From: Candidatus Nitronauta litoralis
GTDB taxonomy: Bacteria; Nitrospinota; Nitrospinia; Nitrospinales; Nitrospinaceae
Assembly: GCA_015698285.1 (NCBI GenBank)
Contig: CP048685.1
Span: 1 to 64,000, forward strand
Direction: 5' to 3'
DNA: 64,000 bases
Shown: piece by piece, positions 26,792 through 35,531 of the stretch
How positions within the stretch are numbered: position 1 is the stretch's first letter
Layout: each line of letters starts with the position of its first letter
The notes under the pieces: model-generated
What the model saw: only the letters and a program-made list of their open reading frames with translations
Told to the model about the DNA's origin: nothing
The model's database searches: none
Translations under genes and position numbers: made by a program

Positions 26792-27397
26792 ATGATCGCT
26801 TTACTCAAAGGGACACTGATCGAAAAAACGCCGGAGGTCGTCATTGTCGACGCCGGTGGCGTGGGCTATGAAGTGTTCATCCCGCTATCCACCTTTTACG
26901 ATTTACCGGCCCCCGGTGCCCCTGCCACCCTGCACATCCACACAAGACTGCGTGAAGACTCCTTGCGTCTGTTTGGATTCTTCAGCCTGCAGGAAAAACA
27001 GATCTTCGAAGTGTTGATCGGAATAAACAAAGTGGGTCCTAAACTGGCTCTCGCGATTTTATCAGGCCTGCCATTTCAGGAGTTGTGGGCGGCGGTGTCA
27101 TCTAACGATGTGGCACGACTCAGCGCCATCCCGGGTGTCGGAAAGAAAACTGCCGAACGGCTCGCCCTGGAACTACGCGACAAACTGGCTGCACCTGTGG
27201 GCCAACAAGGGGAAGCCGCGCCTGTATCCAGCAATCCAATGAGGGACGATGCCCTGTCTGCTCTGATCAATCTTGGTTACAAGAAACCGGATGCGGAAAA
27301 AGCGCTCGACCGACTGAATGAAAAAGGAACGACGGATTCCATCGAAACCCTCATCCGCGACAGCCTCAACCTGCTTTCCTCCGACAAACGCAAATGA
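26792..27397 (+). CDS. ruvA: Holliday junction branch migration protein RuvA
   Basis: A 201-residue protein with the OB-fold N-terminus ([20 protein letters not shown]), helix-hairpin-helix motifs ([12 protein letters not shown] and [20 protein letters not shown]) and the C-terminal domain III ([17 protein letters not shown]) that touches RuvB. RuvA binds the four-way junction. Its stop overlaps the RuvB start (ATGA), indicating translational coupling. Confidence 0.98.
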   Translation: MIALLKGTLIEKTPEVVIVDAGGVGYEVFIPLSTFYDLPAPGAPATLHIHTRLREDSLRLFGFFSLQEKQIFEVLIGINKVGPKLALAILSGLPFQELWAAVSSNDVARLSAIPGVGKKTAERLALELRDKLAAPVGQQGEAAPVSSNPMRDDALSALINLGYKKPDAEKALDRLNEKGTTDSIETLIRDSLNLLSSDKRK

Positions 27398-28419
27398 CCA
27401 CCGACCGCGAACTCGATCCGAATTCAGAGCCCGATGAAATACAGGTGGAGACCAGTCTGCGTCCAGCGGGTTTCGATGAGTACATCGGCCAGGATGGAGT
27501 AAAAAACAATCTCGCCATCTCCATAGAAGCGGCGCGTATGCGTTCCGAAGCGCTCGACCATTCCCTCTTTTACGGACCACCTGGTCTAGGCAAAACAACA
27601 CTGGCGCATATCATCGCGAAAGAAATGCAGGGGCAGATTAAAACCACATCGGGCCCGGTGATTGAACGGGCGGGAGACCTTGCGGCCCTGCTCACCAACC
27701 TTGAAAAAGGCGACCTGTTATTCATCGACGAAATTCATCGCCTGCCCAAACAGGTGGAGGAAATTCTTTATCCGGCGATGGAGGACTTTCAACTCGACAT
27801 CATGATCGGCCAGGGACCCGGCGCACGTTCGGTGAAACTCGACCTGCCGCCGTTCACGTTGATTGGGGCGACAACGCGGGCGGGACTCCTCACCTCCCCC
27901 TTGCGCGACCGGTTCGGAATTGTGCATCGACTGGACTTTTACAATGCGGATGACCTGCAACAGATATTAAGTCGGTCGGCGGGTATTCTGAAAATTGCTA
28001 TGAACCCTGACGGGTGCCAGGAAATCGCAAGACGATCCCGAGGCACACCACGCATTGCGAACCGACTGCTGAGGCGGGTACGGGATTACGCGCAGGTCAA
28101 GGGCGATGGCGTTATCACCAAAGAAATTGCGGAGAAGGCGCTGTCGCTGATGGAAGTTGATCCAAAAGGACTCGACAAAATGGATCACAAACTGCTGACC
28201 ACATTGATTGATAAGTTTCGTGGCGGACCGGTCGGGGTGGAATCACTGGCGGCATCTATTCACGAAGAGCGGGATACCATTGAGGACGTGCTGGAACCCT
28301 ACCTGTTGCAATGCGGCTTTATTAACCGCACCCCACGTGGGCGCGTGGCCACAGCCCTGGCCTTCGAACATTTCGGCAAAATCCCGCCCCAACAAGGCCA
28401 GCAGGACAAGATGTTTTAA
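27394..28419 (+). CDS. ruvB: Holliday junction branch migration ATPase RuvB
   Basis: This 341-residue AAA+ motor has Walker [11 protein letters not shown], Walker [11 protein letters not shown], sensor GATTRAGLL and the C-terminal winged-helix domain ([11 protein letters not shown]). It drives branch migration with RuvA. It overlaps ruvA by four bases. Length and motif order are those of the family. Confidence 0.98.
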   Translation: MTTDRELDPNSEPDEIQVETSLRPAGFDEYIGQDGVKNNLAISIEAARMRSEALDHSLFYGPPGLGKTTLAHIIAKEMQGQIKTTSGPVIERAGDLAALLTNLEKGDLLFIDEIHRLPKQVEEILYPAMEDFQLDIMIGQGPGARSVKLDLPPFTLIGATTRAGLLTSPLRDRFGIVHRLDFYNADDLQQILSRSAGILKIAMNPDGCQEIARRSRGTPRIANRLLRRVRDYAQVKGDGVITKEIAEKALSLMEVDPKGLDKMDHKLLTTLIDKFRGGPVGVESLAASIHEERDTIEDVLEPYLLQCGFINRTPRGRVATALAFEHFGKIPPQQGQQDKMF

Positions 28420-28445
28420 AGTGAGGAAATAAACCAAACGCAAAG

Positions 28446-28477
28446 GCGAGATTCTTCACCTGCGGTTCAGAATGGCA
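28446..28477 (+). repeat. dispersed palindromic repeat, copy 3
   Basis: It begins gcgagattcttcacc and ends ttcagaatggca, a slightly diverged copy of the repeats at 16460 and 26662. It follows the ruvB stop by 27 bases. Confidence 0.75.
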
Positions 28478-28551
28478 GGATGGTGCCTTTTGTTTTTTTA
28501 ACGAGTTGGAGCATTGAAATTAGATTCTATCAAACGCTATAAACCATAGTA

Positions 28552-28570
28552 TGTCATTCTGAGGAATGAA
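28552..28570 (-). repeat. dispersed repeat, inverted half-copy
   Basis: tgtcattctgaggaatgaa is the reverse complement of the right arm (...tcagaatgaca) found in the other copies. It lies 74 bases from copy 3 in opposite orientation, so the pair could form a long snap-back structure after ruvB. Confidence 0.55.
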
Positions 28571-28610
28571 TAAAAGTTTCCCATATCTCATTTAGGGAAA
28601 TCATCCTGCA

Positions 28611-29075
28611 TCATCCCTCTTTACCATCACCTGGGCCCTCTTCCATATCATCACCCTCTGTATGTTCGAGCCAGATTTCGGCGAGGGCTTTGTCTTCGGG
28701 GACACCCACTCCGTAAAAATAACAACGTCCTACTTCATGCACAGCTTCGGGATCTCCCCCCAGAGCGGCTCTTAAATAATGTTCGAACGCCAGACGCGGG
28801 TTTTGATCCATGCCGACACCCTGCTCGTAGCAAACCGCAAGGTCAAACAGCGCTTCCAGCACGCCATCCTCTGCCGCTTGATTTAACAAAGGAATAGCTT
28901 TCTCCACATCCTTGTCCACGTTCTGTCCCTGCAGGTACCAGGAACCGAGTGTGTAGGCCGCACGGGGATCGCCTTCCGCCACGGACTGATTCAACAGGAT
29001 CAACATTTTCACGATATCCGGAGATTCGGACTGGGCTTCCTCAATAGCTTTTTCAAACGTTGGCGTTTCTTTCAT
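28611..29075 (-). CDS. Sel1-repeat (SLR) protein
   Basis: About 154 residues with Sel1-like repeats: A.YTLGSWYLQG, A.FDLAVCYEQGVG and AVHEVGRCYFYGVG. These are interaction modules found in many bacterial signalling and envelope proteins. The frame opens with GTG four codons upstream (29087), but ATG at 29075 has GGAG at a better distance. No signal peptide, so it is probably cytoplasmic. It follows the PHP gene closely and is likely cotranscribed with it. Confidence 0.85.
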   Translation of the reverse strand: MKETPTFEKAIEEAQSESPDIVKMLILLNQSVAEGDPRAAYTLGSWYLQGQNVDKDVEKAIPLLNQAAEDGVLEALFDLAVCYEQGVGMDQNPRLAFEHYLRAALGGDPEAVHEVGRCYFYGVGVPEDKALAEIWLEHTEGDDMEEGPGDGKEG

Positions 29076-29100
29076 GTTTTTAAACACTCCAAAAAATATT

Positions 29101-29982
29101 TTATCCCCAGGCCAGGCGAAACTGGTCGAGCCAGTCGGGTTCCATCTGGGTGGTCCCCATCAAATTCCTTTTTTGATTGGTCGGGGAACCGTGAAAGTCG
29201 CGGCTTCCGGTTATTATCATACCGAATGATTTTGCAAGGTTCTTGAAAAAATCAACCTGGCCGGTTTTTTCGTGATAGGGGTAGACACATTCGAGCCCCA
29301 TCAGGCCATACCCTTTCAACTCTTCCACCATGGCAGGTGCGTGTTCCGGCATACGCCCTTTCTGCGGGTTCACCAGAGAATAGGTTCGTTCCCCTGGATG
29401 GGCAATCACCGGGATACCATTACTCCGACGTACCATCTCCAATGCTTCCTGAGCAGAAAGGTTGTCTTTTTCGACGTTGTATTTGACGAGATAAAGATCA
29501 AACGCTTCCCTTCTGTCTTTCACAATCCCCAACCTTTCCATCTCCGCCGCAAGGTGAGGTCGGGCCAGCACCCCCTCTGATGCCCGCTCTACGTTTTCAA
29601 ATTTGATGGTGCCACGAAAACGGTCCGGGATCACTTCATTAATCCGAGCGATCAATTCATGCATACGATCGATCCTTTGCTGACGCATTTCTTCTACACG
29701 GGTCCAGAGTTCCGGTTGAATCGATTCCAGATCCTTGAAGTAACTCAACAGGTGAAGGTTAAAGTCCCGATAGGCTACGGTGATTTCTATCCCGGGAAAC
29801 GCTTCAACCTGTTTTTCCCTGGCAGCCTCAAGAAAAGATGGCAGACCGGAAAACGTGTCGTGATCAGTAAGAGATAAAATTCCGACTCCCTGCTTTTTGG
29901 CAATATCAACCAGGTCGCGTGGATGAAATTCTCCATCCGAAAACGTAGAATGCATGTGAATTTCAAAGGGTCTACGAGGCAT
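29101..29982 (-). CDS. PHP-domain phosphoesterase
   Basis: This protein of about 293 residues carries the PHP metal ligands: IHMHSTFSDG at the N-terminus, LTDHDT, the PGIEI strand, an internal IAHPG and the final GSRDFHG. It resembles the YciV/RNase AM group, which act on 3',5'-nucleotides or short RNA ends; a phosphatase on another small substrate is possible. I start at ATG 29982, which has GGAG upstream; the frame is open to a GTG at 30024. It is probably cytoplasmic and shares a transcript with the Sel1 gene. Confidence 0.88.
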   Translation of the reverse strand: MPRRPFEIHMHSTFSDGEFHPRDLVDIAKKQGVGILSLTDHDTFSGLPSFLEAAREKQVEAFPGIEITVAYRDFNLHLLSYFKDLESIQPELWTRVEEMRQQRIDRMHELIARINEVIPDRFRGTIKFENVERASEGVLARPHLAAEMERLGIVKDRREAFDLYLVKYNVEKDNLSAQEALEMVRRSNGIPVIAHPGERTYSLVNPQKGRMPEHAPAMVEELKGYGLMGLECVYPYHEKTGQVDFFKNLAKSFGMIITGSRDFHGSPTNQKRNLMGTTQMEPDWLDQFRLAWG

Positions 29983-30164
29983 AAATGAGAGGAGCTCCGG
30001 GTTCAGGGTCATGTCAGGATGCACTGCCCCTTATGGTTAAACTGATTTTTAGTGTAACACTTTTAAATGGCTTCCAAATGAAAACATCCGGTATGCTCAC
30101 TGTTTGCACTAACCGGAAATATTGGATACTCTTGACCGGAACACTAACGAGAGAAAAAAAATTC

Positions 30165-31508
30165 ATGTTAAGCCGCCTTTTTCAATTCAATTGCAGAAAA
30201 CGACTGGTGCTCGCCATCCTTGTCATGACCCTTGCCGGATGCTTGACCGCGCAACAGGCGGAAACCACCCCAGGTAAAACCGGGAAAATTTTAATCGTGT
30301 TTTCGGGGCAGGCGCTTGGAGAACTGAAACCCTGCGGCTGTGCCAAGGAAGAAGATCAGGGTGGCATCGAACGTCGCATGGGTTATTTTTTAAACAAACA
30401 GCCTAAGGACATTCCGTTCGTTCGTGTGGATGTCGGCGATAATTTTAAGGAACCGTCGCGGCAAGGGCGATTGAAAGCTGGGACCATGGCGAAGGCAATG
30501 CAGCAAATGCAATACGATGCGGTTGTCCTGGGCGAAAAGGATCTGGTTTATGGAAACTCCTTCCTAAAAAAGTTGCCCGCCCTGCCCTGGCTTTCGGCAA
30601 ATGTAAAAATAAAAGAATTGCCTGTGCCTTCTTACAAGGTCAAAACACTGTCTAACGGTTTAAAAGTCGGGTTGATTTCGGTTGCGGAGCCAGAGTTGTT
30701 TTATGGAGGCGGACACTCTAATGTCACTGTCGAGTCGCCTGAAAAAGCCCTTGCCCGAAGGCTGCCTGAGTTGCAAAAGAAAAATCCGGATTTAATCGTT
30801 TTACTCACTCACATGAAAAAAGAGGCGGCGCTCAAGTTGTTAAAGGTGAAGGGTGTCGACCTCATCATCAACGGACACATTCATGACGATCAGCATCTGG
30901 TTGATTTCAATCCGGTGGAGCGCGAAGGCAAATTGTTTGTCCAACCTGGCCCGCGAGGACAAAAACTGGGAGAGCTCAAGGTCACACTGAACGCCGACGG
31001 CACCAAAACCTTTAACACAAAAATTATAAAACTCGATTCAAATATTCCTTCGGATCCCGAGATGACTGCCTTGTACAGTGAATACAATGACGGTGTCGAA
31101 TCTATATTCATGGAAACACTCAAGGCCAAGCGTAAAAACAAAACTTCAATTTATGCTACAGACAAGACCTGCAAAACATGTCATGCGGAAACTCATACAA
31201 AGTGGGAACAGTCGCGACACGGACACGCCTATAAGACTCTCCTGAAGGTGAACAAGGCCTTCGACCCCGAATGTCTGATTTGCCACACCACCGGTTTTAA
31301 TCAAACGGGCGGATTTTTAAGTGCTGTCGACACACCCAAGCTTAAAAATGTTCAGTGCGAAATGTGTCATGGTCCCCAAAAGAAACACACCCAGTCGCCC
31401 AAGGGAGGGTTCGCCAAAGAAGCCCGAAATGCCTGCGGCAAATGCCACGTTCGAAACCACAGCCCCAATTTCAGCTTCGAAAAATACTGGCCGAAAATAA
31501 AGCACTGA
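30165..31508 (+). CDS. lipoprotein: metallophosphatase fused to tetrahaem cytochrome c554-like domain
   Basis: Start at ATG 30165, because the upstream frame lacks signal-like sequence while here a lipobox (LAGC, Cys26) follows a Sec signal. The 447-residue product has a KPCGC motif (57-59), then a UshA/SoxB-like metallophosphatase half (VDVGDNF, LGEKDL, LLTHMKKE, INGHIHDD), and four CxxCH haem motifs (336-340, 370-374, 398-402, 424-428). It should sit as a lipoprotein on the periplasmic side, where the haems could carry electrons. The 5'-nucleotidase half may act on phosphate esters or be non-catalytic. It is followed by dsbA, whose enzyme type assists such secreted cytochromes. Confidence 0.9.
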   Translation: MLSRLFQFNCRKRLVLAILVMTLAGCLTAQQAETTPGKTGKILIVFSGQALGELKPCGCAKEEDQGGIERRMGYFLNKQPKDIPFVRVDVGDNFKEPSRQGRLKAGTMAKAMQQMQYDAVVLGEKDLVYGNSFLKKLPALPWLSANVKIKELPVPSYKVKTLSNGLKVGLISVAEPELFYGGGHSNVTVESPEKALARRLPELQKKNPDLIVLLTHMKKEAALKLLKVKGVDLIINGHIHDDQHLVDFNPVEREGKLFVQPGPRGQKLGELKVTLNADGTKTFNTKIIKLDSNIPSDPEMTALYSEYNDGVESIFMETLKAKRKNKTSIYATDKTCKTCHAETHTKWEQSRHGHAYKTLLKVNKAFDPECLICHTTGFNQTGGFLSAVDTPKLKNVQCEMCHGPQKKHTQSPKGGFAKEARNACGKCHVRNHSPNFSFEKYWPKIKH

Positions 31509-31727
31509 TCCAGAAAAAGGGCCCCTCCTCCAGCCACCTTTCGCTTAAACCAAGATTTTTCAAAGTTTTTCAAGGTCGAGAAAATACCCCAAATCGGTTT
31601 AAGCCGGGGTAAAATGAATTATAATGTTTCAGTACGTCTGAAACGGATACTTTTCAGCGGCCTCGGGTGGCCCGCACTTATTTAGATGGGCATAACATTT
31701 AGCCCTATAATTTCCCAGGAGATTTTC

Positions 31728-32351
31728 ATGAGAACCCTCTTCACCCTGCTCATCATGTTGACTTTATTCATTCCCCAGGCCGGAATAGCGGCAGACGGTT
31801 CCCTCAAGGGAAAGTACAAAGTGATCGGGGACCTTGCCAAGCTCAAGGGCTTGAAACAGGTGGAAATGGAAGAGTATTTCAATTATTCCTGTGGGCATTG
31901 TTACAAATTTCTGGACACCTCGGAAAAACTTCACAAGCAGTTCAAGGGAAAAGTATTCCACAAGAAGGTTCCAGTTTACTGGGGAAACCAGACCCCCTAC
32001 CCCGCTATGGCTTACTACATAGCTGACCAACACGGTATTGAAAAGAAATTCACTCGGGAGTTGTTCGACACGAACTTCCTGATGGAAATCAATATATTCC
32101 AACCGCGCGTTATCAAATTATTATCGCGGGACCACGGAATTGAAAAAGAATTCACCAGCGGCATGCAGTCGCCTGCAATCAAGCAACAAGTGGAACAAGG
32201 CATGGCCAAGGCCAAGCAATATGAAATTAATGAAACACCCACCGTTATCATCAATGGAGTTCTCAAGGTCACACCCAGTATTTCTGGAGGGTCTGTTGAC
32301 CTGATGACGGAGAACCTTGCGGTGATTCTTGAAGACATTCTGAAGCAGTGA
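31728..32351 (+). CDS. dsbA: periplasmic DsbA-type thiol:disulfide oxidoreductase
   Basis: A 207-residue product with a Sec signal peptide (cleavage near IAA-DG). The CGHC active-site motif lies in YFNYSCGHC (about residues 60-63), and a cis-proline segment NETPTVIING is present. CxHC with a DsbA-like helical insertion and the strand order fit DsbA/DsbL-type oxidases that introduce disulfides in secreted proteins. ATG at 31728 has AGGAGA upstream; the frame is open 14 codons earlier. Its TGA overlaps the ctpA GTG start. Confidence 0.9.
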   Translation: MRTLFTLLIMLTLFIPQAGIAADGSLKGKYKVIGDLAKLKGLKQVEMEEYFNYSCGHCYKFLDTSEKLHKQFKGKVFHKKVPVYWGNQTPYPAMAYYIADQHGIEKKFTRELFDTNFLMEINIFQPRVIKLLSRDHGIEKEFTSGMQSPAIKQQVEQGMAKAKQYEINETPTVIINGVLKVTPSISGGSVDLMTENLAVILEDILKQ

Positions 32352-33949
32352 CCTTATCCCCGCCCCAAAAGAGTAATCCGCCCCGGCGACGGTTTCCAAT
32401 CCTGCAATTAGGGCTAGCTTTTGCCCTGGTTGTCGCCACCGTTTTCACCCCGTTAAAGCTGGAGCGAGCCGGATTTACCTCTGTTCAAGCTCAAGCCAGT
32501 TTCTTTAACAAAGAACTGGAAATATTTGAAGAGGTATTGGACCTGGTGGCGGATAAATATGTTTACCCGCCGGATTACCGCAAGCTATTTGGTTCTGTCA
32601 TCGATGCCATGCTGAGTATGCCACCGGAAGGGGCACTTGAAATTACAGAGCATGGGGATGGGAAAACCATTGTGTCCGGCAGTAGTAAACTTATGTTCCA
32701 CCTCAACTACAGTTACGATGACAATCTGAGAAGCGCCCGTAAAGTGTTTCGCTTCCTCCTTAAACATCATACTGATTCAATAAAAGAGGATCAGCTTGAG
32801 ACCATCGCCATTCATGGAATAATGAGTTCCCTTGATAACTACTCGCTTTATCTGAACCCTGAGGAATTTGAAAACAGCATGCGAGACACAGAGGGGCAAT
32901 ATGGTGGCCTCGGAATGGTTATCACCCTGGAAGACCTGAAACTCACCGTTGTCAAAACGATGAAAGGTTCACCGGCAGAAGAGGCCGGGTTACTGAAGGG
33001 AGACATCATCACGCATGTCGATGGTGAAGAAATCAAGGGTATGCAGATTCACGAACTGGCCGCCCGGTTGAGAGGGTTGCCGGACACACAGGTAAAAATC
33101 CGTACCCTGAGACCAAAAACAGGAGAGAAAAGCCGCTTCACCATGACCCGGAGGGTCATTCACATTGAGTCCGTCGAATTCAAATGGTTAAAAGACGATA
33201 CGGCATACATCAAGATCTCCAGTTTTTCCAAACGGACCAATGAACAACTGGAAGCGGCCCTCGAAAAGGCAACTGAAAAAGGCATGCGGGCGCTGGTCCT
33301 CGACCTTCGTAGCAATCCAGGCGGGTTGTTGAATCAATCTGTTCTCGTGGCCAGTCATTTTCTTGAAGAAGGGCGGCTCATTGTTTACACCCGAGGACGA
33401 CATGTGCGCGACTCTCAGGAATACGATGCGATGTTTTCCGAGAGCCTGAGCAAACTACCGGTGGCTGTATTGATCAACGGGCATAGCGCCAGCGCCTCGG
33501 AAATTGTGGCGGGCTCTCTTCGTGATTCCGGGAAAGCGATCCTGATTGGAGAAAACTCTTATGGGAAAGGATCGGTACAGACCATCTTCAGAATGAGCGA
33601 CGGCTCAGGATTGCGTCTGACCACCTCCAAGTACTTCACTCCCTCGGGAATCGACATTACAGAACAAGGGATTACACCTGAAATTCGTATTGAAAAAGAT
33701 CTCCCCCCCGACCCTGAGGAAAAGCGTTCCACAGAAAAAACGAAGACCAAACGTAAACTCAGAGGGCTGGACCCCTTAACTGTAAAGGAATCGGAAATCC
33801 GCCAATATCTTAAATCAAAAGGCATTTCACCTGACCAGGAAATCGACTCGCAGGTTCACCTGGCCCGCATCGTTTTAAAAAATTCCAAACCGACGCGAAG
33901 CCATACGCTTGCCAAAGCGAGGAAACTGGTTCAGGATATGCACTTTTAA
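32348..33949 (+). CDS. carboxyl-terminal processing protease (S41, CtpA-like)
   Basis: A 533-residue envelope protease. An N-terminal hydrophobic signal/anchor (about 17-35) is followed by a PDZ domain near 190-270 (GLGMVI...VVKTMKGSPAEEAGLLKGD) and the S41 core. Catalytic Ser is in GHSASASE (about 379-386) and Lys in SYGKGSVQ (about 406). Such enzymes degrade or mature periplasmic proteins. GTG start overlaps the dsbA stop, so the two are coupled. Length exceeds typical CtpA because of a Lys-rich C-terminal tail. Confidence 0.93.
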   Translation: MTLSPPQKSNPPRRRFPILQLGLAFALVVATVFTPLKLERAGFTSVQAQASFFNKELEIFEEVLDLVADKYVYPPDYRKLFGSVIDAMLSMPPEGALEITEHGDGKTIVSGSSKLMFHLNYSYDDNLRSARKVFRFLLKHHTDSIKEDQLETIAIHGIMSSLDNYSLYLNPEEFENSMRDTEGQYGGLGMVITLEDLKLTVVKTMKGSPAEEAGLLKGDIITHVDGEEIKGMQIHELAARLRGLPDTQVKIRTLRPKTGEKSRFTMTRRVIHIESVEFKWLKDDTAYIKISSFSKRTNEQLEAALEKATEKGMRALVLDLRSNPGGLLNQSVLVASHFLEEGRLIVYTRGRHVRDSQEYDAMFSESLSKLPVAVLINGHSASASEIVAGSLRDSGKAILIGENSYGKGSVQTIFRMSDGSGLRLTTSKYFTPSGIDITEQGITPEIRIEKDLPPDPEEKRSTEKTKTKRKLRGLDPLTVKESEIRQYLKSKGISPDQEIDSQVHLARIVLKNSKPTRSHTLAKARKLVQDMHF

Positions 33950-34072
33950 CAACGACCCCAAACCTCTTAAAGGCTGATCTAAAGATCCGCGGCTCACAGG
34001 CCTTATAACCTGAATGTGTTAATGAGTTTAAAGAGGTGCACTTCAAACAAATCATCAGGGAATTTCTTTGCT

Positions 34073-34315
34073 ATGAATATTCTGGATATCGACTGGGACA
34101 ACAATAAAGTAAAAAGTGATTTTCAGGAATGGGACATTGTTTCAAACAATGCCAATAAATTCCTGCTTTGCCAACGGAAAGAGAACGGCCGATACCGTGC
34201 TGCTGAAGCGGATGTCAAAATGATGCACATCTGGGAGGTGAAAGAAATCCGTTACGAAGCACCGGGTGGCGAGAAGTTCGTTTTTGATGAAGACTCGGGA
34301 ATTATCAAATTATAA
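34073..34315 (+). CDS. small hypothetical protein
   Basis: The 80-residue product starts at ATG 34073 after AGGGA, within a longer open frame. It has the pattern DIDWDNNKVKSDF with beta-strand-like segments and no signal peptide or known motif. It lies between ctpA and the convergent LRR genes. I do not recognise a family. Confidence 0.55.
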   Translation: MNILDIDWDNNKVKSDFQEWDIVSNNANKFLLCQRKENGRYRAAEADVKMMHIWEVKEIRYEAPGGEKFVFDEDSGIIKL

Positions 34316-34900
34316 ACTGGCTTCCAGTTTGAGCTTTTTCAGGTGGGCCAGTTTTTCTTTTAACTCGTTCTTTGTTTTATCTGCAATGAAATTTCCTCGC
34401 AAGTCCAGCTTCTTAAGCCTGGGAAACTTATCCGACTGAGCCAAAGCCAAAGCTCCCGCATCGCGCACCTCATTCCAGCCCAGCCCCAGTTTTTCGAGCT
34501 TGGTCATCCCGACTGCACCTGCCAAGGCTACCGTACCAGCATCCATTAAATAATTATGTCGAATCTCAAGTTTCTTCAGGTTGGGGAAAGCGCCGGATTT
34601 TGCCAGCATATCCCCGGCTTTTTCTGACAACTTGCAGTAACGCAGGTCCAGGCTTTTGACTTTCTTTAACCTGTCTCCCAGCTTTAAAAGTTTTTCAAGA
34701 CCCTCATCCCCAATTTTTTTCCCCGAGAGATTGAGCACTGTACCACCTCGTAAAAAACCAGCGGCAAAAACAGCGTCATAATCAATTTTCTTTTCATCAA
34801 GTTGCCCCAAAACAGGTGCCGTAAAACCGAGAAAAATGGCCACCAATAGAAACTTCTTAAACAAATGCAAAATTGTATGGTTTGTTGACGGTGTGATCAT
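34310..34900 (-). CDS. secreted leucine-rich-repeat protein
   Basis: A 196-residue protein with a signal peptide (about 10-32). The mature part has LRRs of ribonuclease-inhibitor type (L..LDLRYC.L, L..LEIRHNYL.DAG, L..LGLGWNEV.DAG). LRRs bind proteins. It starts at an ATGA overlap with the upstream LRR gene (34897-35463), so both are made together but one is secreted and one is not. Function unknown. Confidence 0.8.
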   Translation of the reverse strand: MITPSTNHTILHLFKKFLLVAIFLGFTAPVLGQLDEKKIDYDAVFAAGFLRGGTVLNLSGKKIGDEGLEKLLKLGDRLKKVKSLDLRYCKLSEKAGDMLAKSGAFPNLKKLEIRHNYLMDAGTVALAGAVGMTKLEKLGLGWNEVRDAGALALAQSDKFPRLKKLDLRGNFIADKTKNELKEKLAHLKKLKLEASL

Positions 34901-35463
34901 TCTTCATCCTCTTCATCGCGCCAGGAAGGGCGGTACACCATATCTTCATCATCCTCGTCATCTTCATCAACATAACCAAGGTCTTCCAGGTCATCAATAT
35001 GCAAATGACAGAGACGTGTACGACACCGTGCATTTTTGAGTGCATCCAGGCCATCCTTTCGAATCCTGTTGCCTGAGAGATAGAGGTGGGTTACCTTTTT
35101 CAGCACTTCAGAATCCGCAATTGCTATCGCACCTTCATCCTCGATCAGGTTTCCATACAAACCCAGTTTTTTTAACTTGGCCATGTGTGGAGAAGTGGCA
35201 ATGGCAACCGCACCTTCATCGCTGATCACGTTGCTGTACAGCTCAAGCTCATTCAGATTCTTAAAAATTTCAGATTCGGCGATTTCTTTTGCACCGACAT
35301 CTCCGATATTATTATTTGGCAGACGCAGTTTTCTTAATCGCTTTAGTTGCTTCGACTGAATCAGAGAAGAAACACCCTTGTCCCCTATATTGTAATTACT
35401 TAAATCCAGTGTCCGCCGATCGGGGCTCAGGAATTGTTTGATGAGGTATTCAACACTTGCCAT
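34897..35463 (-). CDS. leucine-rich-repeat protein (cytoplasmic)
   Basis: This 188-residue protein lacks a signal peptide. It has about five LRRs of the form L..L.L..N.IGD.GA.AIA, of ribonuclease-inhibitor type, and an acidic C-terminal tail (DDEDDEDMV). It is translationally coupled to the secreted LRR protein downstream. The two genes may be a split or duplicated pair. No enzymatic domain. Confidence 0.8.
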   Translation of the reverse strand: MASVEYLIKQFLSPDRRTLDLSNYNIGDKGVSSLIQSKQLKRLRKLRLPNNNIGDVGAKEIAESEIFKNLNELELYSNVISDEGAVAIATSPHMAKLKKLGLYGNLIEDEGAIAIADSEVLKKVTHLYLSGNRIRKDGLDALKNARCRTRLCHLHIDDLEDLGYVDEDDEDDEDMVYRPSWRDEEDEE

Positions 35464-35531
35464 ATCAGGAAACTTTCTCGTTTGAAAATGCGGTTTTTAT
35501 TTTAGAGGGAAAGTATACCATACTGCCGTGT

